From: Gammaproteobacteria bacterium
GTDB taxonomy: Bacteria > Pseudomonadota > Gammaproteobacteria > SZUA-21
DNA: 30,701 nucleotides
Direction: 5' to 3'
Assembly: GCA_003233075.1 (NCBI GenBank)
Contig: QIKQ01000257.1
Span: forward strand, 1-30,701
Numbering within the stretch: the first letter of the stretch is position 1; the number at the start of each line of letters is the position of its first letter. The translations under genes were made by a program, and so were the position numbers. The notes under the pieces are model-generated. The model had not been told where the DNA came from and made no database searches. It was given only the letters and a program-made list of their open reading frames with translations. This document shows, piece by piece, positions 1 through 7,202 of this stretch.

Positions 1-1
1 A

Positions 2-91
2 CACTATGTCGAGCGCTTGGACCGAGTGAAAACGAGTCATAGTATGCAATTGGGCCGTCGCAGTAAATGGGCTGTGAGAAATGCGGGCTAG
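2..91 (+). CDS. Possible C-terminal end of a gene cut by the window edge
   Basis: A reading frame enters from the left edge and runs 29 codons to a TAG at 89-91, ending in WAVRNAG. The residues are mixed and basic (several Arg and Lys), which is compatible with a real C-terminus, but no family is recognisable. It would converge on the ferredoxin gene, with a REP-like hairpin between the two stops. It may simply be an open stretch by chance. Confidence 0.3.
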   Translation, partial: HYVERLDRVKTSHSMQLGRRSKWAVRNAG

Positions 92-109
92 GCCATGTTT
101 AACATCTTT

Positions 110-148
110 CCCGCAGTACGCGTTCTTCGAACGCTCCGTGCGGGCTAC
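110..148 (-). repeat. REP-like palindrome with GTAGCCCG head
   Basis: Read on the minus strand it starts GTAGCCCG and closes with CGGG. An inner stem GCGTTC/GAACGC surrounds a 3-nt loop and an outer stem pairs CCCGCA with TGCGGG. It shares its GTAG head and general fold with copies near 6405, 12582, 12644, 15632, 15742, 22225 and 28899. It lies between two converging genes and could also stop transcription, although no T-tract follows. Confidence 0.7.
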
Positions 149-172
149 AAATGATCATAAAAATTCGTTTTG

Positions 173-433
173 TCAAGCTACTTCATCATCGTCTTGTAAA
201 CCTTTGTACTTTTCCATTAATTGATCATTGTTTTCGACATGAGCGGGGTCTTTAGGAATACAATCTACAGGACAAACTGAAACACACTGCGGCTCGTCAT
301 AATGGCCAATACACTCAGTACATAAATCCGGGTCAATTTCGTAAATTTCGTCACCTTGGGTAATGGCTGCGTTTGGGCACTCGGGCTCGCACACATCACA
401 ATTAATACATTCTTCGTTTATTAATAATGCCAT
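173..433 (-). CDS. fdx: YfhL-type 2[4Fe-4S] ferredoxin
   Basis: This 86-residue soluble protein should carry two [4Fe-4S] clusters and act as a low-potential electron carrier. The first cysteine set is Cys9, Cys12, Cys15 and Cys19 followed by Pro. The second is Cys38, Cys41, Cys50 and Cys54 followed by Pro, with a further Cys58. The eight-residue insertion between Cys41 and Cys50 and the acidic C-terminal tail are hallmarks of the Allochromatium/YfhL ferredoxin type rather than clostridial ferredoxins. The length is normal for the family. It is the last gene of the minus-strand group after coaD, as in Pseudomonas, but is separated from coaD by 384 bp of repeat-rich DNA, so it may have its own promoter. 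The redox partner cannot be told from the sequence. Confidence 0.93.
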   Translation of the reverse strand: MALLINEECINCDVCEPECPNAAITQGDEIYEIDPDLCTECIGHYDEPQCVSVCPVDCIPKDPAHVENNDQLMEKYKGLQDDDEVA

Positions 434-568
434 TACAAAATACCTGTCTAATTACAAAATTAAAAGCGCATTGCTTAGGATATAACGTATCTAGTATCTA
501 GCCTATAGCTTATAGCTAATGCTGTCACGCAATAAAACCTATTCATGAAATACAATTTTTCACTACGG

Positions 569-807
569 TTGTTCTTGAAAAGGATCTATTTGTTGAGGTT
601 ACGAGGCAGCTAAGTGACCCGGAGCGGATTTTACATAATGGTAAATGAGCACGGCGTCTCTCGCACATTTTGGACACGACGTCCTTATGCCGTGGAGCAC
701 ACGGATGTGCGTGAACGGCCCTTGTGCTTCGACGCATAAGAACATCCATGGTCAAAAAGCACTTAGCGAACAAAGTAAACGCTCAAATACGACCTTTTCA
801 AGAACAA
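569..807. repeat. Long imperfect inverted repeat (MITE-like) filling the fdx-coaD gap
   Basis: The ends are a perfect 15-bp inverted pair: TTGTTCTTGAAAAGG at 569-583 and its complement at 793-807. Pairing continues inward imperfectly, with TATTTG and GCTAAGTG on both arms, and converges on the compound hairpin at 672-752. The segment is about 239 bp, has no convincing gene, and accounts for most of the 384-bp space between the ferredoxin and coaD genes. This looks like a non-autonomous palindromic element; no target duplication was identified. Confidence 0.6.
672..752 (+). repeat. Compound-hairpin repeat, copy 1, with a partial inverted second copy
   Basis: In order it shows a hairpin GGAC/GTCC, the linker CTTATG, then a nested stem CCGT...ACGG enclosing GCACA-cgga-TGTGC. 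From about 720 to 752 a second arm follows in inverse orientation (GCTTCGAC, CATAAG, then a small hairpin). The linker and inner hairpin match the sequence inserted in the REP at 15753-15801, while the outer stem differs in a compensated way. Confidence 0.65.
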
Positions 808-817
808 GCGGGAGATT

Positions 818-1303
818 TTACCCTAATCTGGTTTTAAGTGCAGCCTTTACACTTGAATGCACAAACGGGCTTACATCACCGCCGTGAGAAGCTATCTCCT
901 TAACCAAACTTGAGGAAATGTAGGCTAATTTATCTGCAGGGGTTAAGAAAATGGTTTCAATATCTGGCGCCAAACGTCTATTCATACTCGCCAATTGAAA
1001 TTCAAACTCGAAATCTGAAACCGCGCGAATGCCGCGAATGACGACCTGTGCATCATGCTCTTTGGCAAAATCGACTAATAAGATATCAAACGGCAATACT
1101 TCAATGTTATCAAAGTCAGCCAAGACTTCATTTGTTAAGTCAATTCTTTGCTGCAAGTCAAACACAGGCTGCTTGCTGGGGTTAACTGCGATCGCAATAA
1201 TTACTTTCTTAAATAAATTACTGGCACGATTCACTAAGTCTGAATGACCATGCGTAATAGGATCAAATGTGCCCGGATAAATCGCGGTAAGTGCTTGTTT
1301 CAT
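818..1303 (-). CDS. coaD: Phosphopantetheine adenylyltransferase
   Basis: CoaD transfers AMP from ATP to 4'-phosphopantetheine, the penultimate step of coenzyme A synthesis, in the cytosol. The protein has 161 residues, the usual length. The nucleotidyltransferase signature GTFDPITHGH ends with the catalytic pair His18 and His20. The second family motif, ISSSLVKEIA, sits near residues 128-137, and the VIRGIRAVSDFEFE block that binds substrate is intact. The ATG at 1303 puts the signature at its standard distance from the N-terminus. It is downstream of rsmD, as in many gammaproteobacteria, but the two are separated by a strong 38-bp inverted repeat that could reduce read-through. Confidence 0.97.
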   Translation of the reverse strand: MKQALTAIYPGTFDPITHGHSDLVNRASNLFKKVIIAIAVNPSKQPVFDLQQRIDLTNEVLADFDNIEVLPFDILLVDFAKEHDAQVVIRGIRAVSDFEFEFQLASMNRRLAPDIETIFLTPADKLAYISSSLVKEIASHGGDVSPFVHSSVKAALKTRLG

Positions 1304-1327
1304 TGGTGTAGTTTAAAGCTTATCGCA

Positions 1328-1425
1328 AAGGGGTCAAGTCTACTTTGTAGGGATCTTTTTACAAAACTAATAAGATGCATTGATAACTTTGTAAAAAGAT
1401 CCCTACAAAGTAGACTTGACCCCTT
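1328..1425. repeat. Perfect 38-bp inverted repeat with 22-nt loop, overlapping the rsmD stop
   Basis: Arms at 1328-1365 and 1388-1425 are exact reverse complements; outside them a mismatch is followed by two further pairs. The outer part of each arm reads AAGGGGTCAAGTCTAC. From general knowledge this resembles GGGGTCA-type palindromic repeats linked to IS200-like (RAYT) transposases, a recollection that was not checked. The right arm contains the last codons and stop of rsmD. In RNA it would form a very stable hairpin between rsmD and coaD; the arms include a run of five T or A, so it could also act as a terminator. Confidence 0.9.
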
Positions 1426-2011
1426 CGCTTTCGGCCAAATAATAATTAATCTGGCCTGCTTTTTTGGACTTTAACATTGACCAGCTAGACGGTAACACTT
1501 CTTCGCTCACTTGATAATTTGCTTCAAAGTATATTTTCGCCTTGGGCTTAAGCCACTCATTCGACTCAAGACGAGCAAAAATTTTATCGAAGACTTTATC
1601 TTGGTAGGGAGGATCTATAAAGACAATATCGTACTTATTTAAACTAGCTGAATTCGCCGCATCCAAATAATTAAGCACATCTTGTCTCTTTAGATCTATA
1701 TCGCAGAGACCTAATCTCTCAATTTGCTTCTGCAACATTTTTATTGTTTGTGAATTTTTATCAACCGCTAAAACCTGCGTCGCGCCTCTCGATTTTGATT
1801 CAATTGCAAGTACACCGCTACCAGTATAAAGATCTAAGCAATGCGCGCCAATAATGTAGGGCTGCAACCAATTAAATAGAGTCTCGCGGACACGATCTGG
1901 TGTTGGCCGTAAAGTTTCATGACTAATAAATTCTATCATTCGGCCACGAAACTTACCGCCAATTATTCTTACTCTATTCGATCCCTTCTTTGAATTAGAT
2001 TTGGAACTCAT
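1403..2011 (-). CDS. rsmD: 16S rRNA (guanine(966)-N2)-methyltransferase
   Basis: RsmD methylates G966 of 16S rRNA in the assembled small subunit, using S-adenosylmethionine. The 202-residue protein shows the N-terminal RIIGGKFRGRMIEF and RPTPDRVRETLFNWL blocks of the family. The SAM-binding motif I is CLDLYTGSGVLAIES, slightly divergent from the usual DLFAGSGALG. The catalytic motif IV is FIDPPY. The last six residues (GVKSTL) and the stop codon are encoded by the right arm of the 38-bp inverted repeat, so the natural C-terminus has probably been replaced by repeat sequence; the catalytic core is unaffected. It starts 11 bp after the M16 gene and is probably co-transcribed with it. Confidence 0.95.
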   Translation of the reverse strand: MSSKSNSKKGSNRVRIIGGKFRGRMIEFISHETLRPTPDRVRETLFNWLQPYIIGAHCLDLYTGSGVLAIESKSRGATQVLAVDKNSQTIKMLQKQIERLGLCDIDLKRQDVLNYLDAANSASLNKYDIVFIDPPYQDKVFDKIFARLESNEWLKPKAKIYFEANYQVSEEVLPSSWSMLKSKKAGQINYYLAESEGVKSTL

Positions 2012-2022
2012 TTTTGCCTAAT

Positions 2023-3363
2023 CTACTTACCTCCAACGATGACCGTAATCATTTTTTTCGGATTAACACGTTTACTAAATACAGTATTGACGTTTTTTAA
2101 CTTTAAAGCATTTATGTGCTTATTAAAGTCCTTAAGATAAGTAATCGGCAATTCATAAAAGCCAATCATCGCAATATACTCTACGATTTTTTTATTGGTA
2201 TCAACTCTCAATGGAAAACCGCCGGTAATGTTTTTCGTTGACGCTTTAAACTCGTCTGCCTTCATGCCTTCTTTGTGAAAAGTATCTAAGGTGCTTCTTA
2301 ATACCTTTAGTCCTTCAGTCGCTTTCGAGTTACTAGTCTGCATGCCCAATATAAAAGGTCCAGATTTTTGCATAGGGATAAAATAACTATACACACTGTA
2401 AGACAAACCTCGCTTCTCACGCACCTCATCCCCTAAGCGCGACACTAAGCCTCCACCCCCTAAAGTATGATTCGCTAGATACAAAGCATAATAATCTTTC
2501 TCGCCACGATAAACGCCTACATGACCCATATAAATGTGAGTCTGAGATGAAGGATGATCAAGTTTAATTGTTTTAGCCACTTCAATTGGCTTCACGTCAG
2601 GTAATTTTTCGGCTGGTTTACCTTCTTCCAGATTAGCCACTAATCGATTGGCTAGATCTTTAGCCTCATCCTCAGTTAAATCACCAACGATTGCGACAAC
2701 TGCATTGCTCGCTACATAATACTTTTTATAAAAATTGACTAAATCTTCTCTCGTAATTGATTGTATTCCCTCTACGGTACCACTTGGAAGAGTTGAATAA
2801 GGATGATCCCCATAGAGTTCTTTATAAAAACGTTTTTTTGCTATAGATGAGGGCGATTGATCTAATTGTTTTAAACCAATTAAAGCCCGACTTTTTTCTC
2901 GGATTAAATCTTTTTCATTAAAGTCGGGAGAAGATATTAAGGTCGCCAACATGCCAGTCGTTTTGTCCAAAATTTTACTCTTAGACAAAGTACGTAATGA
3001 AAAATTGGCCGAATCTCTTTGTGCCCCATTACCCTGCTTCGCGCCAACACTCTCAAATTGATTCGCTATATATTTCGCGACTTTACCGTTAGCACCCATA
3101 GGCATTATCCTATTGGTTAGTACCGCCAGGCCTGGTTTAGATTTATCTCTAGCGCTTCCCGCTTTAAACAATACCCGAATATCAACCAAGGGAATTTGGC
3201 TCGCTTTAACAAAATAAACTTTTGCGCCATTTTTTGTTTTCCAACTTTTAATGTCGGGCGACGCCCAAAGCGAAACACTGACGCCTAACAATAAAACAAA
3301 ACTAATGAGTTGTACTGAAATAACATTATGTGTTTTTAGTTTAGCTTTAAAATTATCTCCCAT
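2023..3363 (-). CDS. M16 family peptidase-like protein, non-catalytic partner
   Basis: A 446-residue periplasmic or membrane-anchored protein of the pitrilysin/processing-peptidase (M16) fold. An N-terminal hydrophobic segment at about 16-33 looks like a signal peptide or anchor. Where M16 enzymes have HxxEH, this protein has PGLAVLTNRIMPMGA (about 77-91), so it lacks the zinc site. The C-terminal half keeps GGGGLVSRLGDEVREKRGLSYSVY, the Arg/Tyr region typical of the substrate-binding subunit. With its neighbour it should form a heterodimeric M16B protease in which the other subunit supplies the zinc. The ATG lies inside the end of the upstream gene (11-bp overlap), and a GGAGG Shine-Dalgarno sits just before it, pointing to coupled translation. 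Pseudomonas carries a similar pair upstream of rsmD. The substrate is unknown. Confidence 0.9.
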   Translation of the reverse strand: MGDNFKAKLKTHNVISVQLISFVLLLGVSVSLWASPDIKSWKTKNGAKVYFVKASQIPLVDIRVLFKAGSARDKSKPGLAVLTNRIMPMGANGKVAKYIANQFESVGAKQGNGAQRDSANFSLRTLSKSKILDKTTGMLATLISSPDFNEKDLIREKSRALIGLKQLDQSPSSIAKKRFYKELYGDHPYSTLPSGTVEGIQSITREDLVNFYKKYYVASNAVVAIVGDLTEDEAKDLANRLVANLEEGKPAEKLPDVKPIEVAKTIKLDHPSSQTHIYMGHVGVYRGEKDYYALYLANHTLGGGGLVSRLGDEVREKRGLSYSVYSYFIPMQKSGPFILGMQTSNSKATEGLKVLRSTLDTFHKEGMKADEFKASTKNITGGFPLRVDTNKKIVEYIAMIGFYELPITYLKDFNKHINALKLKNVNTVFSKRVNPKKMITVIVGGK

Positions 3364-4762
3364 GACGACCTCCAGAAATACTACTTTTGCGTTTAACCTT
3401 TTTACCGAGAGGCTGCGGATCTAATCTGGCCACAGTTAGCCGATCATCTCGTAAATATTTTTTCGCCACATCTTGAATTTGCTGTGCTGTCACTTGATTA
3501 ATTCGTTTTACATAATCATCAACCATTTTCCAAGGATAACCTTTTGCTTCCATTTGACCGATTAACATTGCTTGGTAAAACATCGAATCACGCTGATAAA
3601 CGTTTTCCGCAACTACTTGAGCCTTGACTCGTATTAGCTCGTCTTCTGTCGCTAATCCAGTTTTAAGTTTTTCAATTTGTTCTCGCAAACTTTTCTCTAA
3701 CTGCTCGATGGATTTGCCTTGACCTGGTATTCCGTCGAGTATTAACAAAGTAGAGAGCCTTGCAAAGGGATCATAGTAAGCATTTGCACTGCTTGCGACT
3801 GAAGTACCACGAACCAAACTAGTATTAAACCTAGCACTACGACCGCCGTCTAAGACCCACGCTAACACCTCTAATGCGTACGGCTCCCAATCTTCACTTG
3901 CCTTCGCAGTTTTAACTGACGGCACATGGTAGCCCATCAGTAAATAAGCTAGCTTTGCTGGCGCCTTAACAATAATTCGCTTCTCGCCTGTTTGTGGGAT
4001 TTCCGTTTGTGGTTTGGGAGGCCTAACTTTGCTTGGTTTAAGTGAACCAAAATGTTTTTGTGCTAATTTCAATACTTCCTTCGGCTCTACATCACCTACC
4101 ACTACAACGATGGCGTTATTTGGCGAGTACCACCTCTTATACCACCGCTTTAAATCATCCACTCTCATATTCTTTAGATCATTCATCCAACCAATGATTG
4201 GTGCACGGTAGGGGCTGCTTTGAAATGCGACTGAATTGAAGCGCTCATAAGTTAAGGACGTAGGTTTGTCTTCCGTTCGCAAACGTCTTTCTTCCATAAC
4301 GACATTAATTTCTTTCTTGAATTCCTTGGGAGATAAAATTAGATTTTGCATCCGATCAGCTTCATGTTTAAAACTCACTTTTAAACGACTTTTTTCTAAT
4401 CGCTGGAAATACGCCGTGTAATCTTTGCCGGTAAACGCGTTTTCTCTACCGCCATTTGCCGCTATGATTTTAGAAAATTCATTTGGCTTTAACTGCTTGG
4501 TGCCCTTAAACATCATATGTTCTAATACATGTGATACTCCAGTGATACCATTATGCTCATAACTCGATCCAACCTTATACCAAACTTGTGATACCACGAC
4601 TGGTGAACGGTGGTCTTCTTTGACTATTAAACGCAGTCCATTTTTTAATTTGTACTCAAAAACTTTACCTGATTTTTCAATTTGCACTGACTCTTCGCTA
4701 GAACAAGCCAGCATTAGAGAAATCAGTATAATTGACATAACTGGGTATCTAATTAATTTCAT
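3353..4762 (-). CDS. M16 family zinc metallopeptidase, catalytic subunit, probable lipoprotein
   Basis: A 469-residue zinc protease of the insulinase/pitrilysin family. The inverted zinc motif is His78-Val-Leu-Glu81-His82, with the third ligand expected in EINVVMEERR about 75 residues on. The NAFTGKDYTAYF block that lines the active site is present. The N-terminus has a hydrophobic stretch ending in LMLAC, followed by Ser-Ser-Glu-Glu; Cys20 is a likely lipidation site, although Met at -3 makes the lipobox imperfect. The next gene overlaps its end and encodes a zinc-less M16 partner, so the two probably act as a heterodimer in the periplasm. It is the first gene of the minus-strand group and faces ftsY across a 546-bp intergenic region. 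Confidence 0.93.
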   Translation of the reverse strand: MKLIRYPVMSIILISLMLACSSEESVQIEKSGKVFEYKLKNGLRLIVKEDHRSPVVVSQVWYKVGSSYEHNGITGVSHVLEHMMFKGTKQLKPNEFSKIIAANGGRENAFTGKDYTAYFQRLEKSRLKVSFKHEADRMQNLILSPKEFKKEINVVMEERRLRTEDKPTSLTYERFNSVAFQSSPYRAPIIGWMNDLKNMRVDDLKRWYKRWYSPNNAIVVVVGDVEPKEVLKLAQKHFGSLKPSKVRPPKPQTEIPQTGEKRIIVKAPAKLAYLLMGYHVPSVKTAKASEDWEPYALEVLAWVLDGGRSARFNTSLVRGTSVASSANAYYDPFARLSTLLILDGIPGQGKSIEQLEKSLREQIEKLKTGLATEDELIRVKAQVVAENVYQRDSMFYQAMLIGQMEAKGYPWKMVDDYVKRINQVTAQQIQDVAKKYLRDDRLTVARLDPQPLGKKVKRKSSISGGRHGR

Positions 4763-5115
4763 TAGTTATCCTTTTCAATATTTTTCGGAGAAACTGTTAC
4801 GAATTGCGAAATTATCACAACATGAATAATCATATTTATTTATATGGCAATATCGAAACTTATCAAGCATTAGTCGCCATTCGCTGCTAAGCTTTCAAAA
4901 TTCTGCAAGTGACTTAAATTTTTACTCCATCGTAAGTTTAAGTGATTGATAAATTTAAGAAACAAGAATGTAACACGCTTTGGCGAGCCAAATCCATATC
5001 AGACTTTTAAACAATTTGTAAAAATTAACGTGTTAATAGCTCATTTGCCGGAACGACTAGAGACCTTTGCACGGCTAGCGAGAATTCAGAGAACAAGGCA
5101 AAAGCCGACGAAAAA

Positions 5116-5146
5116 GCGTAGTTTACACGTAATAAACGAGCATTTT
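5116..5146 (+). repeat. 31-nt core of a dispersed repeat shared with the element at 20707-20847
   Basis: The core contains AGTTTACACG and GAGCATTTT. The reverse complement of 20760-20790 matches it at 26 of 31 positions. The flanks here (AGAACAAGGC before, TTTTAACGCAGTTAT after) look like a longer repeat unit, but only the core could be matched within the window. Confidence 0.6.
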
Positions 5147-5191
5147 GAGAAGGCTTTTAACGCAGTTATCTGACTTCGCAGTATTCGCGCA

Positions 5192-5227
5192 AAGATCTTT
5201 AACTAATAAAAGATCTCTAACTAATAA
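5192..5227 (+). repeat. 18-bp tandem duplication upstream of ftsY
   Basis: Two adjacent units of 18 bp, AAGATCTTTAACTAATAA and AAGATCTCTAACTAATAA, differ at one position. Each contains the near-palindrome AAGATCT(T). They lie 81 bp before the ftsY start and could be part of its promoter region. Confidence 0.7.
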
Positions 5228-5308
5228 TAGAATAAAATATCAGCTTCATGGGCATTTATTTGCTCCACATAATCGCTTCGGCGTAAACTTATACAGACAC
5301 TCATTATT

Positions 5309-6286
5309 ATGTTCGGTTTTAAAAAAAGTAAAAACGGTGATAAAAACACCGAATCTCAAGCAGATAAGAAAGAATCGAATTGGTTAGGTCGATTAAAACA
5401 AGGTCTTTCAAAAACCAAAGCCGGTCTCACCGATAACCTGGCAAATCTTGTCTTAGGCCAAAAAACTATCAACGAAGACCTGCTTGAGGAAATCGAAACT
5501 CAATTGTTGGTTGCAGATTTAGGCGTCGAAGCTACTAAACGAACAATTAGCGAGCTCACCGAAAAATTATCACGCAATCAGCTCCTCGATTCCGCTGCAG
5601 TGATACAGCATTTACGTGAAAGCCTAAAAGCACAACTTAAGCCTTGTGCACAAGTGCTTCGCCTAGATCCCAGCAAAAAACCCTTTGTTATTTTAACGGT
5701 GGGTGTCAATGGTGCCGGCAAAACGACAACCATCGGCAAACTAGCTCATCACATTAAAGCATCAGGTCTACAAGTTATGCTGGCTGCAGGCGATACTTTT
5801 CGTGCCGCTGCAGTCGAGCAACTGCAAACCTGGGGTGAACGCAATGCGGTTCCCGTTATCGCTCAGGGCTCTGGGGCAGATTCCGCCTCAGTTATTTATG
5901 ATGCGATCGAATCAGCTAAGGCGCGGAATATTGATGTTCTTATTGCTGATACGGCAGGTCGGCTGCACACCCAAGCCAATTTAATGGACGAATTAATCAA
6001 AGTTAAACGCGTCATGTCTAAGCTAGATCCATCAGCGCCGCATGAAGTTTTACTTGTTCTCGATGCAGGAACGGGTCAAAACGCCTTATCTCAGGCCAAA
6101 GAATTCAGCAAGGCGGTCGATGTTAGCGGCATAGTATTAACTAAACTAGACGGCACTGCCAAGGGTGGGATGATCTTCGCAATTGCTAACGAACTCAAAA
6201 CACCAATTCGATTCATTGGTGTAGGTGAAGGCATTGAAGACTTACAAGAGTTTGATGTAGATCAGTTTATTGAGGCTTTGTTTTAG
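5309..6286 (+). CDS. ftsY: Signal recognition particle receptor FtsY
   Basis: FtsY is the SRP receptor GTPase that delivers ribosome-nascent chain complexes to the Sec translocon. In this 325-residue protein the NG domain is complete: G1 P-loop GVNGAGKTT at 132-140, the AAGDTFRAAAVEQL insertion-box region at about 159-172, G3 DTAGR at 214-218, and the late TKLDGTAKGG motif. The acidic A domain that makes the E. coli protein about 500 residues long is almost absent, leaving a short basic and polar N-terminus (FGFKKSKNGDK), which is common outside enterics. It heads the plus-strand group ftsY-ftsE-ftsX; the 243 bp before ftsE hold two repeats, so ftsEX may not be strictly co-transcribed with ftsY. 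Confidence 0.97.
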   Translation: MFGFKKSKNGDKNTESQADKKESNWLGRLKQGLSKTKAGLTDNLANLVLGQKTINEDLLEEIETQLLVADLGVEATKRTISELTEKLSRNQLLDSAAVIQHLRESLKAQLKPCAQVLRLDPSKKPFVILTVGVNGAGKTTTIGKLAHHIKASGLQVMLAAGDTFRAAAVEQLQTWGERNAVPVIAQGSGADSASVIYDAIESAKARNIDVLIADTAGRLHTQANLMDELIKVKRVMSKLDPSAPHEVLLVLDAGTGQNALSQAKEFSKAVDVSGIVLTKLDGTAKGGMIFAIANELKTPIRFIGVGEGIEDLQEFDVDQFIEALF

Positions 6287-6293
6287 TTGCTTG

Positions 6294-6336
6294 GTCATTG
6301 CGAGTTGCGTTCGGAGAACACGCCGAAGCAATCTCG
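6294..6336 (+). repeat. GTCATTGCGAG...GAAGCAATCTCG palindromic repeat
   Basis: The ends GTCATTGCGAG (6294-6304) and GAAGCAATCTCG (6325-6336) pair through ATTGC/GCAAT. From general knowledge this resembles a short palindromic repeat dispersed in many proteobacterial genomes. It starts 8 bp after the ftsY stop. Confidence 0.5.
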
Positions 6337-6404
6337 TAACATCGATTGTTGATTCAATCAGCTGGGGTGGGTTTTTTTTCAATTTTAGCGTGAATTTGAA
6401 TCTC

Positions 6405-6429
6405 CCCCGGCTCTGAAGAGCTGGGCTAC
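6405..6429 (-). repeat. REP-like palindrome, GTAGCC head, single copy
   Basis: On the minus strand it reads GTAGCCCAGCTCTTC followed by the complementary arm ending in CCGGGG. It matches the copies at 12582 and 12644 except for one stem change. It lies between ftsY and ftsE. Confidence 0.75.
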
Positions 6430-6529
6430 ACAAAGTCAAATCTTACGCCGCCACAAAGCTGTCTCTGGATATCCCGCGGCGAAACTGTAATAATTAAAAC
6501 CGACTCCTCAGCCAATGACGTGCTGCCAA

Positions 6530-7201
6530 ATGATTCAACTACATAACATAAGTAAACGTTACCCTGGTGGCCACGATGCCTTGAGCGACATTAGTTTTTC
6601 GATCGAAAAAGGCGAAATGGTCTTTATTGCTGGACATTCTGGCGCCGGTAAAAGCACTATATTAAAATTGATTGCGCTCATTGAAAAACCGAGCGGCGGT
6701 CAAATAGTATTTGATAAAAGAAACCTGAAGAAAATTCGGCGCACTGTCATTCCTTATCATCGACGAAAAATAGGCATGATTTATCAAAACAATTTATTAC
6801 TGAGTGATCGATCAGTCTTTGCCAATGTTGCTCTGCCGCTCGAAATTACCGGCTATAAAAATAAAGACATTAAAAAACGCGTGCGTGCATCTCTTGATAA
6901 AGTCGGCTTGTTACAATATGAAAATAAGCTGCCTATGCGCTTGTCTTCTGGTGAGCAACAGCGTATTGGCATCGCGCGTGCCATCGTAAGCAAACCCAGC
7001 GTCATTTTAGCCGATGAACCAACTGGTAATTTAGATCCGGCTCTTTCCAAAGAAATTATGGACTTGTTTGTAGAATTTAATCAGGTTGGTGTCACCGTAG
7101 TCGTTGTCAGTCATGACGTCGATTTGTTATTACGCTACGGCGAACGTGTCCTTACACTAGACAAGGGTAAGCTCATCGAAGATTACCGAAAGAAACATTA
7201 A
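6530..7201 (+). CDS. ftsE: Cell division ATP-binding protein FtsE
   Basis: FtsE is the ATPase of the FtsEX complex, which couples the divisome to activation of peptidoglycan hydrolases. Counting from this start, the Walker A motif is GHSGAGKST at 35-43. The ABC signature LSSGEQQR and Walker B VILADEPTG follow, and the late His of SHD is present. The Met at 6530 begins MIQLHNISKRYPGG, matching the normal FtsE N-terminus (MIRFEHVSKAY in E. coli). An in-frame ATG at 6515 would add only MTCCQ and has no better ribosome site. ftsX begins 1 bp after the stop, so the two are translated together. The length of 223 residues is typical. Confidence 0.95.
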   Translation: MIQLHNISKRYPGGHDALSDISFSIEKGEMVFIAGHSGAGKSTILKLIALIEKPSGGQIVFDKRNLKKIRRTVIPYHRRKIGMIYQNNLLLSDRSVFANVALPLEITGYKNKDIKKRVRASLDKVGLLQYENKLPMRLSSGEQQRIGIARAIVSKPSVILADEPTGNLDPALSKEIMDLFVEFNQVGVTVVVVSHDVDLLLRYGERVLTLDKGKLIEDYRKKH

Positions 7202-7202
7202 T

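Larger units (their letters stand above)
4763..5308. other. 546-bp divergent intergenic region upstream of ftsY
   Basis: No gene is supported here. The left half is AT-rich and should hold the promoter of the M16-rsmD operon. From about 5030 to 5175 lies a dispersed repeat whose core is listed separately, and 5192-5227 is an 18-bp tandem duplication. Several short open frames cross the region but lack plausible starts and resemble no family. Confidence 0.6.

Noticed and set aside
543..887. Two opposite frames of about 80 codons between the ferredoxin gene and coaD
   Set aside because: Both are created by the long palindromic element; the amino acid content is repeat-derived and one overlaps coaD.
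4946..5387. Plus-strand frames of 75-80 codons upstream of ftsY
   Set aside because: They run through a dispersed repeat and a tandem duplication, and the second overlaps the start of ftsY in another frame; no protein character.
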